A stretch of 64,000 nt of DNA, taken from the NCBI GenBank assembly GCA_015152475.1, contig SUTW01000001.1, forward strand, positions 1-64,000, given 5' to 3'. Shown here in pieces: positions 34,860-42,956 of the stretch (positions are counted from its first letter, which is position 1; each line of letters begins with the position of its first letter). The position numbers and the translations under genes are program-made. The notes beneath the pieces are model-generated. The model had not been told where the DNA came from, made no database searches, and saw only the letters and a program-made list of their open reading frames with translations. The stretch comes from Cyanobacteria bacterium SIG30 (GTDB lineage Bacteria; Cyanobacteriota; Vampirovibrionia; Gastranaerophilales; Gastranaerophilaceae).

Positions 34860-35682
34860 TTAGAAGTTCCAAGGATATAAAGCACGATAGCTTTCATCGC
34901 CACCTGCCATTTCAACATATTCATCAACTGACGGAATTTTCCAGCCGTTTGATTTTAACAAAAGAGTGCAGGCTAGACCCAAAGTACCAGACGTTGCGGT
35001 CAGTGGTTTTCTGCAACCAAAATTTGTGTGCTGAATCATAAATGCATATGTACCATCTCCTGTACCAGAGTCTAATGTATAGCCACGTTTTGGATCATCT
35101 TGTTTTTCTAAAGTAATAATGAAGTATTGTACATCAATCCCCATTTTATTTGGTTTTTTCCAGCCATTTGTATCTACATATAACTGAAGCTGATGTATTT
35201 TGCCATTCATTGTAGCAACCAAAGCAGTAATAGTCATGCCATTCGTTAAATAAAATCTTGAAAAATGATCACTCGTATTGCCGGCAGGAAAACTAAAAAG
35301 ACCGCCGCCAAGAGAGTAAAAGTCATACACGCAATCACTTGTTGTTGATGTCCCGCAACTTTTTGCAATTTTTAAATATGGAGCAAAGAATTTATTAAAA
35401 AAAGCCTCTGCATTTTGCGCTTGATTTTCTTTTTCTTCAATAGACCAGGTATAAGTTGGACCATAATCTTTAATTGCTAAATTAAACGCATTAGATAAAA
35501 TCGAATATGAACTTTTTAAACTTGTTTCAATTTCATTTCTTTTATGGTTTGCAACAACTGATGGAATAGTTAATGCTGCAACAACACCGATTATAGCAAG
35601 TGTGATAAGTACTTCAGCTAACGTGAAAGCTTTTAAACTTCTAGTTGCCCCCCCCCCCGTAATTAAAATTTAATTTATTCAT
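34860..35682 (-). CDS. Prepilin-like protein, phase-OFF copy 7
   Basis: The ATG at 35682 (leader MNKLNFNY) is followed by an 11-G tract. The pilin frame (ATRSLKA|FTLAEVLIT) is then unbroken to the stop at 34860, which I checked by translating across it. With 11 G the start runs into TAG three codons past the tract; with 10 G it would give 273 residues. The family motifs DTNGWKKPNKMGID and NGWKIPSVDEYVEM are present, ending YPWNF. A GTG at 35330 could give a headless internal product, but this is unlikely to matter. Confidence 0.8.
35648..35658 (-). repeat. Poly-G tract (11 G), OFF
   Basis: Eleven G in the coding strand of prepilin copy 7, one more than the in-frame number. Confidence 0.85.
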
Positions 35683-35733
35683 AATTCTATGCCCTTTCTT
35701 AATTGCCGTATTTAAAAAATATCTTACATTTTT

Positions 35734-35761
35734 ATTATAACATTTTTTATAGATGTTTCAA
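35734..35761 (-). promoter_or_regulatory. Prepilin-family promoter, copy 7
   Basis: TTGAAA (35756-35761), a 16-nt spacer and TATAAT (35734-35739) on the minus strand, in a block nearly identical to that of copy 6. Confidence 0.65.
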
Positions 35762-35823
35762 GGGTAAAATATAACCAACTTACCAATTTTTAAAAGCAAA
35801 TATTGTTTTTAAAAACTTCGTGA

Positions 35824-35829
35824 TAAAAT
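35824..35829 (+). promoter_or_regulatory. zupT -10 box (near-leaderless)
   Basis: TAAAAT lies 7 nt before the zupT ATG. No good -35 is seen (TATTGT at 17 nt). No Shine-Dalgarno sequence fits between the -10 and the start. Confidence 0.4.
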
Positions 35830-35836
35830 AAATTTT

Positions 35837-36649
35837 ATGGAAAAATATTATTTACCCTTATTATTTTCAACACTTGCAGGCATTTCAACAATAATTGGTG
35901 GCTTTGTAACGTTTTTTATAAAAAGAAAAAGTATGAGAGCTTTATCAATTGGGCTTGGTTTTTCTGCAGGAGTTATGATTTTTATATCACTTAGCGAGTT
36001 GTTACCTTCATCACAAGAATATGTAACTAAAATTTTTGGTGCAAGTAATTCTTGGATTACTGTTTTAAGTTTTGTAGTTGGTATTGTAATTGCAATATTA
36101 ATTGACTATTTTATCCCAGACCACATAAAAGACGAAAATCATTACATAACCGATGATGACCATGAAAATGACCCTGAAATAATAGATAAATGGAAAAAAC
36201 TTAAAAGGGCAGGTTTAATGACGGCAGTTGCAGTTGCAATTCACAATTTTCCAGAAGGTCTTGCGACATTTTTTGCAACAACTGTTGATATAAAATTAGG
36301 GCTTGCAGTTGTCGTTGCAATTTCAATTCACAATATCCCAGAAGGAATAGCGATAGCTTTACCCGTTTATCAAGCGACTGGAAGTAAAAGAAAAGCTTTT
36401 TATTACACAGTTTTGTCTGGCTTATCTGAACCTGTTGGCGGTGCAGTCGGATTTTTATTAATAAATATGTTGTTTCCGGATGTTGCAATTGGTTTAATGT
36501 TTGCAGTTGTTGCAGGCATTATGACATACATCTCATTTGACACATTAATACCTTTATCAAGAGAATACGATACAGGACACTGTTCTATTACAGGCGTTGT
36601 CTTGGGTATGATATTTATTGCTTTAACAATATACTCATTTGGTATGTAA
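35837..36649 (+). CDS. zupT: ZIP-family zinc transporter
   Basis: A 270-residue inner membrane transporter with about eight hydrophobic segments. The metal-site helices carry HNFPEGLATF (TM4) and HNIPEGIAIAL (TM5), the hallmark of GufA/ZupT-type ZIP proteins that import Zn and other divalent metals. The charged, His-containing loop between TM3 and TM4 (about residues 95-120, KDENHYITDDDHEND) is typical. It is monocistronic between a prepilin promoter and the pfkB-like operon. Confidence 0.92.
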   Translation: MEKYYLPLLFSTLAGISTIIGGFVTFFIKRKSMRALSIGLGFSAGVMIFISLSELLPSSQEYVTKIFGASNSWITVLSFVVGIVIAILIDYFIPDHIKDENHYITDDDHENDPEIIDKWKKLKRAGLMTAVAVAIHNFPEGLATFFATTVDIKLGLAVVVAISIHNIPEGIAIALPVYQATGSKRKAFYYTVLSGLSEPVGGAVGFLLINMLFPDVAIGLMFAVVAGIMTYISFDTLIPLSREYDTGHCSITGVVLGMIFIALTIYSFGM

Positions 36650-36692
36650 AATTATATTGATGTGACAAAAGAGTTTTTAAAAGCAATCTTAT

Positions 36693-36721
36693 TTGACCAC
36701 AACCTTTTTATGTGGTAAAAA
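36693..36721 (+). promoter_or_regulatory. Operon promoter with internal inverted repeat
   Basis: TTGACC (36693-36698), a 17-nt spacer and TAAAAA (36716-36721), 9 nt before the pfkB-like ATG. The inverted repeat ACCACA (36696-36701) / TGTGGT (36711-36716) covers the space between the two boxes, a natural place for a repressor site. Confidence 0.45.
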
Positions 36722-36730
36722 TAAGATGAG

Positions 36731-37672
36731 ATGTTTACAGAAAAAGATATTGTGACAATTGGAGAAGGGCTTATTGAATTATCTTCGCCATCTTCTTTAA
36801 TTACTACCGAAACATTTAATAAATCATATGGCGGCGACACATTGGTTAGTGTTGTTGCTGGCGCTAGATTAGGTTTAAAAACCGGATATATCACAAAAGT
36901 TGGAAACGACCACTTTGGCGAATATTTAATGGACGCCTGGTCTGTTGAAAATATTGATATATCACAAGTAAAATTGTCTAATGGATTAAATGGTTTTTAT
37001 TTTCTAACCAAAGAAAATGATGGCAATAAAGCCACTTATTACAGAAAAAAAACTGCCGCTTCAGAGCTTAGCATAGACGATATTAATTTTGACTATATTA
37101 AAAATACAAAGATGTTTTATGCAACAGGTTTTGTTCAGTCTTTATCACTTTCTTGCGCAGAAGTGGTTAGAGAAATATATTCTTTCGCAAAACAAAATAA
37201 CATATTAACTGCATATAATGTAAACTTCTCAGGAAATGTTTGGAGCGCACAAGAAGCAAAAGAAGCGTTCGAAGAAATTGCGCAAAACATTGATATTTTA
37301 ATAATTGATGCAAAAAAAGATGCACCAGCAATTTTTGGTTTTGACAGTGTAGATAAAATAATCAAACAAACTTCAGATATGACAATAAAAACTGTCATTA
37401 TCAAAGATGACGATAGCGTTTATTTAGATAATGAAGGACAAGTGATACAAGAAAAACGTATCCAATTTGAACATTCATCTGCCGGAAACCTGACAGGAAT
37501 AAATGCTGGTTTTAATGGTGTATTTTTAAATTATTATCTAAACAAAAGTCCTTATGAAGCTTTAAAATATGCAATTTGTGCTGAATTTTTGCAAAAACAA
37601 AAAATTGGCGCCGTAAGATCAATACCAACAAAACAAGAAATTGAAGAATTATACAATAGAATTTATGAATAA
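36731..37672 (+). CDS. PfkB-fold protein lacking the catalytic Asp
   Basis: A 313-residue protein with the ribokinase/PfkB fold. The N-terminal signature YGGDTLVSVVAGARLGLKTG and VGNDHFGEYL fit sugar kinases of the 2-keto-3-deoxygluconate type. The second signature, normally T-G-A-G-D with the catalytic Asp, reads LTGINAGFNGVFL here. In an ungapped alignment the Asp is Ala, and with a one-residue shift it is Asn. It may therefore be a pseudokinase or an enzyme with another role. It is the first gene of a five-gene operon (csaB, hisA-I-E, hisD, acyltransferase) and overlaps csaB by 8 nt. Confidence 0.8.
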   Translation: MFTEKDIVTIGEGLIELSSPSSLITTETFNKSYGGDTLVSVVAGARLGLKTGYITKVGNDHFGEYLMDAWSVENIDISQVKLSNGLNGFYFLTKENDGNKATYYRKKTAASELSIDDINFDYIKNTKMFYATGFVQSLSLSCAEVVREIYSFAKQNNILTAYNVNFSGNVWSAQEAKEAFEEIAQNIDILIIDAKKDAPAIFGFDSVDKIIKQTSDMTIKTVIIKDDDSVYLDNEGQVIQEKRIQFEHSSAGNLTGINAGFNGVFLNYYLNKSPYEALKYAICAEFLQKQKIGAVRSIPTKQEIEELYNRIYE

Positions 37673-38672
37673 GAAAAATAAAAAAGTTTTAATATCAGGC
37701 TATATAGGCTTTGGAAATTTTGGAGACGAAGCAATTTTTTCTTGCCTTGTTTCATATCTAAAATCAAAAAATGTAGATATCTCAGCTCTTTCAAACACAC
37801 CTGATAAAACAGCTAAAAAATATTCAATAAATGCCTATAAATATAATTCAATTTTAGAAATTTTTAAGGCAATTCTGAAAAGTGATATTTTATTTTCAGG
37901 CGGTGGAAGCCTGCTTCAAAATAACACAAGCAACAAAAGCTTAATTTATTATTTAGGAATCATATTTTTAGCTAAATTATTTGGCAAAAAGGTTGTAATT
38001 TTCGCCCAAGGCTTAGAAGGCATTAATGGAAAATTTATGTCTGGCCTTACTTATAGCATATTGAAAAAATGTGATTTTGTAACAGTTAGAGACAAAAAAT
38101 CAAAATCCATAATGGACAAAAATGGAATTAAAGCAGAACTTGTTTGTGACCCTGTGTTTAGCGTTAAATTACCACCACATACCCCTCGAAATCAAATTGG
38201 TATTCAGCTTCGTGGCACTAACGCAATGCACCCATTATTTGTTGAAAGATTAACAGATGCCATTGGGAAATATTTTCCTGATAAAAGCATAAAAGTATTT
38301 TCTTTCCAGGAAGAACAAGATCGAAAAATTTGTATAGAATTTGCAATGATGCTTCAAAGAAAATTTCAAGATATAGAAGTTGAAATTTTATTAGATTCAT
38401 CTGTCCAAGAAATAATCAAAAATTTCGCAAATTTAGAATATTTATTTGCTATGCGTTATCACGCCTGCATTATTGGTGCAATGTATGGAATAAAAACTAT
38501 GCCAATAGCATATGATGAAAAAGTAGTAACTTTTGCCAAAGAAAATGAAATGCCATATATAGACTGCGGTTGGGAAAAAGACTTAATCCAAGATTGCAGA
38601 AATATAGAACATGCAAAATATAAAGTTACTAACAAATTCCAATGGAATATTTTTGATAAATATATTTGTTAA
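37665..38672 (+). CDS. csaB: Polysaccharide pyruvyl transferase (CsaB-like)
   Basis: A 335-residue protein of the PS_pyruv_trans family, which adds pyruvate ketals to cell wall polymers, often anchoring S-layer proteins. The N-terminal GYIGFGNFGDEAI, the central SGGGSLLQ, and the C-terminal AMRYHACIIGAMYG are characteristic. I chose the ATG at 37665 overlapping the pfkB-like stop (ATGAATAA) over an upstream in-frame start. Eleven nt separate it from the hisA fusion. Confidence 0.88.
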   Translation: MNKKNKKVLISGYIGFGNFGDEAIFSCLVSYLKSKNVDISALSNTPDKTAKKYSINAYKYNSILEIFKAILKSDILFSGGGSLLQNNTSNKSLIYYLGIIFLAKLFGKKVVIFAQGLEGINGKFMSGLTYSILKKCDFVTVRDKKSKSIMDKNGIKAELVCDPVFSVKLPPHTPRNQIGIQLRGTNAMHPLFVERLTDAIGKYFPDKSIKVFSFQEEQDRKICIEFAMMLQRKFQDIEVEILLDSSVQEIIKNFANLEYLFAMRYHACIIGAMYGIKTMPIAYDEKVVTFAKENEMPYIDCGWEKDLIQDCRNIEHAKYKVTNKFQWNIFDKYIC

Positions 38673-38683
38673 AGGATAAAAAA

Positions 38684-39910
38684 ATGATTATACCAAGTAT
38701 AGATTTAATGAATGGAAAAGCAGTCCAACTAAAACAAGGAAAAGAAAAAGTTTTAGAAAAAGAAAATGTTATAGAACTTGCAAAGTATTTTGGAAGATTT
38801 GGTGAAATTGCCGTTATAGACTTAGATGCTGCGATGAATAAAGGTGATAATGAAGACATTATCAAAGAAATTTGTAAAGTCGCAAAATGCAGAGTTGGCG
38901 GTGGCATAAGAACTATTGAAAAAGCTAAGAAAATTCTGGCATATGGTGCATCTAAAATAATTATAGGAACTGCTGCTAATGAAGAATTTTTATCTAAATT
39001 ACCAAAAGATAAAGTGCTTGTCGCAATTGATGCTAAAAATGACAAAATTGCTGTTGAAGGTTGGCAAACAACAACAGATGCTTCACCAATAAATTACGTT
39101 CAAAGATTTGATAATTTATGTGCAGGCTACTTATACACAATAGTCGAAAAAGAAGGAATGCTAGCTGGCACCTGCATTGAAAAATACGAAGAAATTAAAA
39201 AATACACCAAAAAACCAATAACCGCAGCAGGCGGGATAACAACTATTGAAGAAATAAAAAAACTTGAAGAATTAAACATCTCATCTCAACTTGGAATGAG
39301 CATATACACAGGAAAAATTAAACTGGAAGACGCTTTTATTGAATGTATGGATTTTGAAAAAGCAAATGGCTTAATTCCAACTATTGTTCAAGATTATGAT
39401 ACCAAACAAGTCTTAATGCTTGCATATTCCAACAAAGAATCTCTAAGATATGCCCTTAAAAAAGGTTGTGGCGCATATTTTAGCAGAAGCAGAAATTCTC
39501 TTTGGGTTAAAGGTGAAACATCTGGAAATCTTCAAGAATTAGTAACTGCAAGATTTGATTGCGACAAAGATGCATTGCTTTTTATTGTTAAACAAAAAGG
39601 AAATGCTTGCCACTTAGACCGTTTTAGTTGTTTTGAAGATAAAGATTTTACTCTTAATGAATTATATGATTTAATTGTCGACAGAAAAAATAAAATGCCT
39701 GAAAAATCATATACAACAAAGCTTTTCAATAATGAATTTTTAATAAAAAGAAAAATTATGGAAGAAGCTTTTGAAACAGTAAATTTTGAAGAAGGTGACG
39801 GCTTACAATGGGAATGCGCAGATTTGCTGTATCATACTCTTGTATTCCTTGCAAAACACGATGTAACACCAAAAGACATATTGAATAGCCTAGCTTCAAG
39901 GACAAAATAA
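38684..39910 (+). CDS. HisA-HisI-HisE trifunctional fusion
   Basis: A 408-residue protein combining three histidine pathway enzymes. Residues 1 to about 225 are HisA (ProFAR isomerase): IIPSIDLMNGKAVQL with one catalytic Asp, GGGIRT, AIDAKNDKIAVEGWQ with the other, and AAGGITT. Residues about 232-325 are HisI (PRA-CH): VLMLAYSNKESL, SRSRNSLWVKGETSGN, DCDKDALL, GNACH. Residues about 330-408 are HisE (PRA-PH): KRKIMEEAFE, ECADLLYH. AAAGGAT stands 6 nt before the ATG at 38684. The stop overlaps the hisD start (TAATG). HisIE fusions are common; adding HisA is not. Confidence 0.9.
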   Translation: MIIPSIDLMNGKAVQLKQGKEKVLEKENVIELAKYFGRFGEIAVIDLDAAMNKGDNEDIIKEICKVAKCRVGGGIRTIEKAKKILAYGASKIIIGTAANEEFLSKLPKDKVLVAIDAKNDKIAVEGWQTTTDASPINYVQRFDNLCAGYLYTIVEKEGMLAGTCIEKYEEIKKYTKKPITAAGGITTIEEIKKLEELNISSQLGMSIYTGKIKLEDAFIECMDFEKANGLIPTIVQDYDTKQVLMLAYSNKESLRYALKKGCGAYFSRSRNSLWVKGETSGNLQELVTARFDCDKDALLFIVKQKGNACHLDRFSCFEDKDFTLNELYDLIVDRKNKMPEKSYTTKLFNNEFLIKRKIMEEAFETVNFEEGDGLQWECADLLYHTLVFLAKHDVTPKDILNSLASRTK

Positions 39911-41157
39911 TGAAAATATTAGAAAAAATAGACGAAAGCTTTTTTAAAAAAATCGATTTAGAAAATTTAAAAGAAATTGATGAAATTATAGAAAATGTCA
40001 AAAAAGATAAAGATAGTGCAATAATTAAATATTGCAGTCAGTTTGGTGATGGCAACTTTGCAAATGGCAAAGATTTCCTTGTTACAAAAGAAGAAATACA
40101 AGATGCTCTTTCAAAAATTGATTTAGAACTTTTAGAGGCAATCAAAACTGCTATAAATAATGTTAAAGAATTTGCAAAAGGACAACTAAGCTGTATTCAA
40201 AATTTAAAAATGCAAGTTGATAAACACCCAAATTCTTATCTTGGACACAAAATTATACCGGTTGAAAATGCTTTGGTTTATGTCCCTGGTGGAAATTATC
40301 CTCTTATAAGTTCAGCAATTATGGGAGTTGTGCCAGCAGTTGTTGCGGGCGTCAAAAATATTTACGTAACATCTCCAAAAATTACACCTGAAGTTATATT
40401 AACAGCTCACCTATCAGGTGCGAATGGAATATATAAAATAGGCGGTGTACAGGCAATTGTAGGCTTTGCATATGGTACAGAAAATTTGCCTAAGGTTGAT
40501 AAAATTGTAGGCCCCGGGAACAAATATGTAACTTACGCAAAAAAACAAGTTTACGGAGAATGTGGAATTGATTTTATCGCAGGACCATCTGAAGTTTTAA
40601 TTGTTGCAGATGACAAAAGTAATGCAAAATTGGTTGCAGCAGATATGTTAGCTCAATGCGAACATGATAAAAACGCAAGAGCATATTTAATATGCCAAAG
40701 CTTGGAATTTGCCAAAAAAGTAAGTGATTTTGCAGAAGAAGAATTAAAAGAATTAACTGACATTGCAAGATTTGCTTGGGATAATTCAATTTGTTATATA
40801 ACAAAAGATTTGCAAGAAGCAATAGAAATATCAAACAAAAAAGCTCCGGAACACCTTGAAATAGTTTTTGAAGGCGCAAAAGAAAAAATGGACCAATTCA
40901 AAAACTATGGTTCGCTTTTTATAGGTGAAAATTGCGCAGAAGTTTTTGGGGATTATTGTTCTGGCACAAATCATGTTTTACCTACAAATCAAGTTGCAAA
41001 ATATCATGGTGGCCTAAGTGTTTTTGATTTTATAAAAATACAAACCTACCAAGAAATAGATAAAGAATATTCTAAACAATTAGCAAAAACAGCATCAATT
41101 TTAGCAAACGCCGAAGGCCTTATGGCACACAAAAGAGCAAGTGATTTAAGAGGTTAA
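39910..41157 (+). CDS. hisD: Histidinol dehydrogenase
   Basis: It catalyses the last two steps of histidine synthesis, histidinol to histidine with two NAD. The family motifs are present: ALVYVPGGNYPLISSAIMG, VDKIVGPGNKYV, GIDFIAGPSEVL, AAQCEHD-type LAQCEHDKNA with zinc ligands, and SGTNHVLPT...GGLSVFDFIK. The length of 415 residues is normal. It starts by overlapping the stop of the HisA-I-E gene and ends 2 nt before the acyltransferase. Confidence 0.96.
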   Translation: MKILEKIDESFFKKIDLENLKEIDEIIENVKKDKDSAIIKYCSQFGDGNFANGKDFLVTKEEIQDALSKIDLELLEAIKTAINNVKEFAKGQLSCIQNLKMQVDKHPNSYLGHKIIPVENALVYVPGGNYPLISSAIMGVVPAVVAGVKNIYVTSPKITPEVILTAHLSGANGIYKIGGVQAIVGFAYGTENLPKVDKIVGPGNKYVTYAKKQVYGECGIDFIAGPSEVLIVADDKSNAKLVAADMLAQCEHDKNARAYLICQSLEFAKKVSDFAEEELKELTDIARFAWDNSICYITKDLQEAIEISNKKAPEHLEIVFEGAKEKMDQFKNYGSLFIGENCAEVFGDYCSGTNHVLPTNQVAKYHGGLSVFDFIKIQTYQEIDKEYSKQLAKTASILANAEGLMAHKRASDLRG

Positions 41158-41159
41158 TT

Positions 41160-41840
41160 ATGAGATTAGAAGATATCAGAAATAAATTTAAAATTTCACA
41201 TGATACGCAAACAAAAATATTAAAAACCTTATTAAATGGGCTATATCAAATACATAAACATGTTTATTTCCATGTAAATATAAATTATCCAAAAGCACCT
41301 TGTATCTTTGCCATTTGGCATGCACATCAATGCGGTGTTTATTCAATAGATGACAAACATAAGACGAATATTATGATTTCGCGTTCTCAAGATGGCGATA
41401 TGATTGCATATGCCACAGAACAACTTGGAATAAAAACAGTCAGGGGCTCTCAAACAAGAGGTGGAACGGCTGCGACACTTGAACTTATAAACAGATTAAA
41501 AGAAGGAGAATTTGGCGCAATTACAATTGATGGTCCAAGGGGTCCAAGATATGTTGTTAAAAAAGGAATTATTGAAATTGCAAGAATTTCTGGAGTGCCA
41601 ATAGTTCCAATGACCTGGTATTGTGGCAAAAATGGCTGGTTCCAATTTAACACTTGGGACAGATTTTGTTATCCTAAACCTTTTGTTAAATGTTTAAATA
41701 TTTTTGGCGATCCAATTTATGTTCCTGAAAATATTAATGAAGAAGAAGTTGAAAAATACAGGAAACAAGTTGAAGACACTTTGAATAATTTATATGAAAC
41801 TGCACAAAGAGATTATAAAAAATTAATTAAACAAAAATAA
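41160..41840 (+). CDS. DUF374-type lysophospholipid acyltransferase-like protein
   Basis: A 226-residue protein of the DUF374/LPLAT family. IWHAHQCGV resembles the catalytic H-x-x-x-x motif, SRSQDGDMIA and VRGSQTRGGTAAT follow, and TIDGPRGPRYVVKKGI is the DUF374 signature. Such proteins are linked to lipid A or phospholipid acylation. The substrate is unknown here. It is the last gene in the operon and ends in a strong hairpin. Confidence 0.85.
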   Translation: MRLEDIRNKFKISHDTQTKILKTLLNGLYQIHKHVYFHVNINYPKAPCIFAIWHAHQCGVYSIDDKHKTNIMISRSQDGDMIAYATEQLGIKTVRGSQTRGGTAATLELINRLKEGEFGAITIDGPRGPRYVVKKGIIEIARISGVPIVPMTWYCGKNGWFQFNTWDRFCYPKPFVKCLNIFGDPIYVPENINEEEVEKYRKQVEDTLNNLYETAQRDYKKLIKQK

Positions 41841-41843
41841 CAT

Positions 41844-41868
41844 AAAGCCCACTTTTAAAGTGGGCTTT
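41844..41868. terminator. Bidirectional terminator
   Basis: A 12-bp stem, AAAGCCCACTTT / AAAGTGGGCTTT, with a 1-nt centre and T/A-rich flanks on both sides. It lies between the convergent acyltransferase gene and the S1-domain gene. Confidence 0.85.
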
Positions 41869-41896
41869 AATTTAAGGTTTTAAGAATTATTTATGG

Positions 41897-42955
41897 TTAT
41901 AATTCTTTAATGCTTAAACCAATTCTGTGTTCTTCAGGAGTGAATTTTTTAATTTGAACTTTAATTTCATCACCAACATTATATTTGTTGTTTAAATTAA
42001 CATGTTCATCTGAAATTTCAGCTGAAGGCAAAAGTGCTTCAACACCTGGGAAAATGTTGATAAACATACCAAAGTTAGTAATTTTATTGATTGTACCATC
42101 AATTACATCACCTTCTTGAAATTTGTCTGCAATTTCGTCCCAAGGATTTGAAGTCATACGTTTTAAAGAAAGACTAACACGTTTCAATTCTTCATCAACT
42201 TTGATAACTTTAACTGTAATTTTTTCGCCTAATGAAACAACTTCTGAAGGATGTTTAATTCTGTCCCAAGAAATTTCAGAAATTGGAAGAAGACCATCAA
42301 TTCCGCTAATGTCAACAAATACGCCAAAATCAGCAATTCTTACAACTTCACCTTCGATAACATCATCAACGTTTAATTGAGAAATAACGCCTTGAGCAAC
42401 TTCTTCTCTTCTTTGCGCAAATACTTGACGTTGAGATAAGATAAGTTTGTTTCTTTTTGGATCAGCTTCTAAAATTTTAACTTCAATTTCTTTGTTCATT
42501 TGTTCATCAGTTGAAATACCAGCTCTCAATTGAGAAGATGGGATAAAACCGCGTAAACCTTCAACTTCAGCAATCAAACCGCCTTTAACGCTTGAAACAA
42601 CAAGTGCCATAATTGTATCATTGTTGATTCTTGCATCATTTAATTTGCTCCATGATTGTGCAAAAGAAAGTTTTTTCAATGAAAGAACAGGAACTTCATC
42701 ATCTTCTTCGTCTTTCATTACATAAAATTCTTTTTCATCCCAAAGTTTAACAAAATCTTCTGGATTTTGAGAAGGACTTAAAGTAATTTCGCGGTTTGGC
42801 AAGAAAGCTTCAGTTTTGCTTCCTATGTCAACTAAATAACCGTCTTTTTCTTTTTTAACGATTACACCTTTTACAACGTCAACAACGTTTAATTTGTGAG
42901 TGTAAGAATCGTTAAGTAATTGTTCGAATTCTTCATTTGTCATTGTTTGTGTCAT
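41897..42955 (-). CDS. rpsA: S1-domain RNA-binding protein (ribosomal S1-like)
   Basis: A 352-residue protein with four S1 domains (about 20-90, 108-175, 195-265, 280-352). The last two are best preserved (FGVFVDISGIDGLLP and FGMFINIFPGVEALLP). It is shorter than the six-domain E. coli S1, resembling the compact cyanobacterial and Gram-positive forms. It would help mRNA binding at the ribosome. AAAGGAG precedes the ATG. It starts 1 nt after ispH, so the two are co-transcribed. In some Firmicutes the two are fused into one protein. Confidence 0.88.
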   Translation of the reverse strand: MTQTMTNEEFEQLLNDSYTHKLNVVDVVKGVIVKKEKDGYLVDIGSKTEAFLPNREITLSPSQNPEDFVKLWDEKEFYVMKDEEDDEVPVLSLKKLSFAQSWSKLNDARINNDTIMALVVSSVKGGLIAEVEGLRGFIPSSQLRAGISTDEQMNKEIEVKILEADPKRNKLILSQRQVFAQRREEVAQGVISQLNVDDVIEGEVVRIADFGVFVDISGIDGLLPISEISWDRIKHPSEVVSLGEKITVKVIKVDEELKRVSLSLKRMTSNPWDEIADKFQEGDVIDGTINKITNFGMFINIFPGVEALLPSAEISDEHVNLNNKYNVGDEIKVQIKKFTPEEHRIGLSIKEL

Positions 42956-42956
42956 T

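Noticed and set aside
34860-35330. Separate 156-aa gene starting at GTG
   Set aside because: The same frame runs upstream to the pilin helix and poly-G tract; the internal GTG has no ribosome-binding site.
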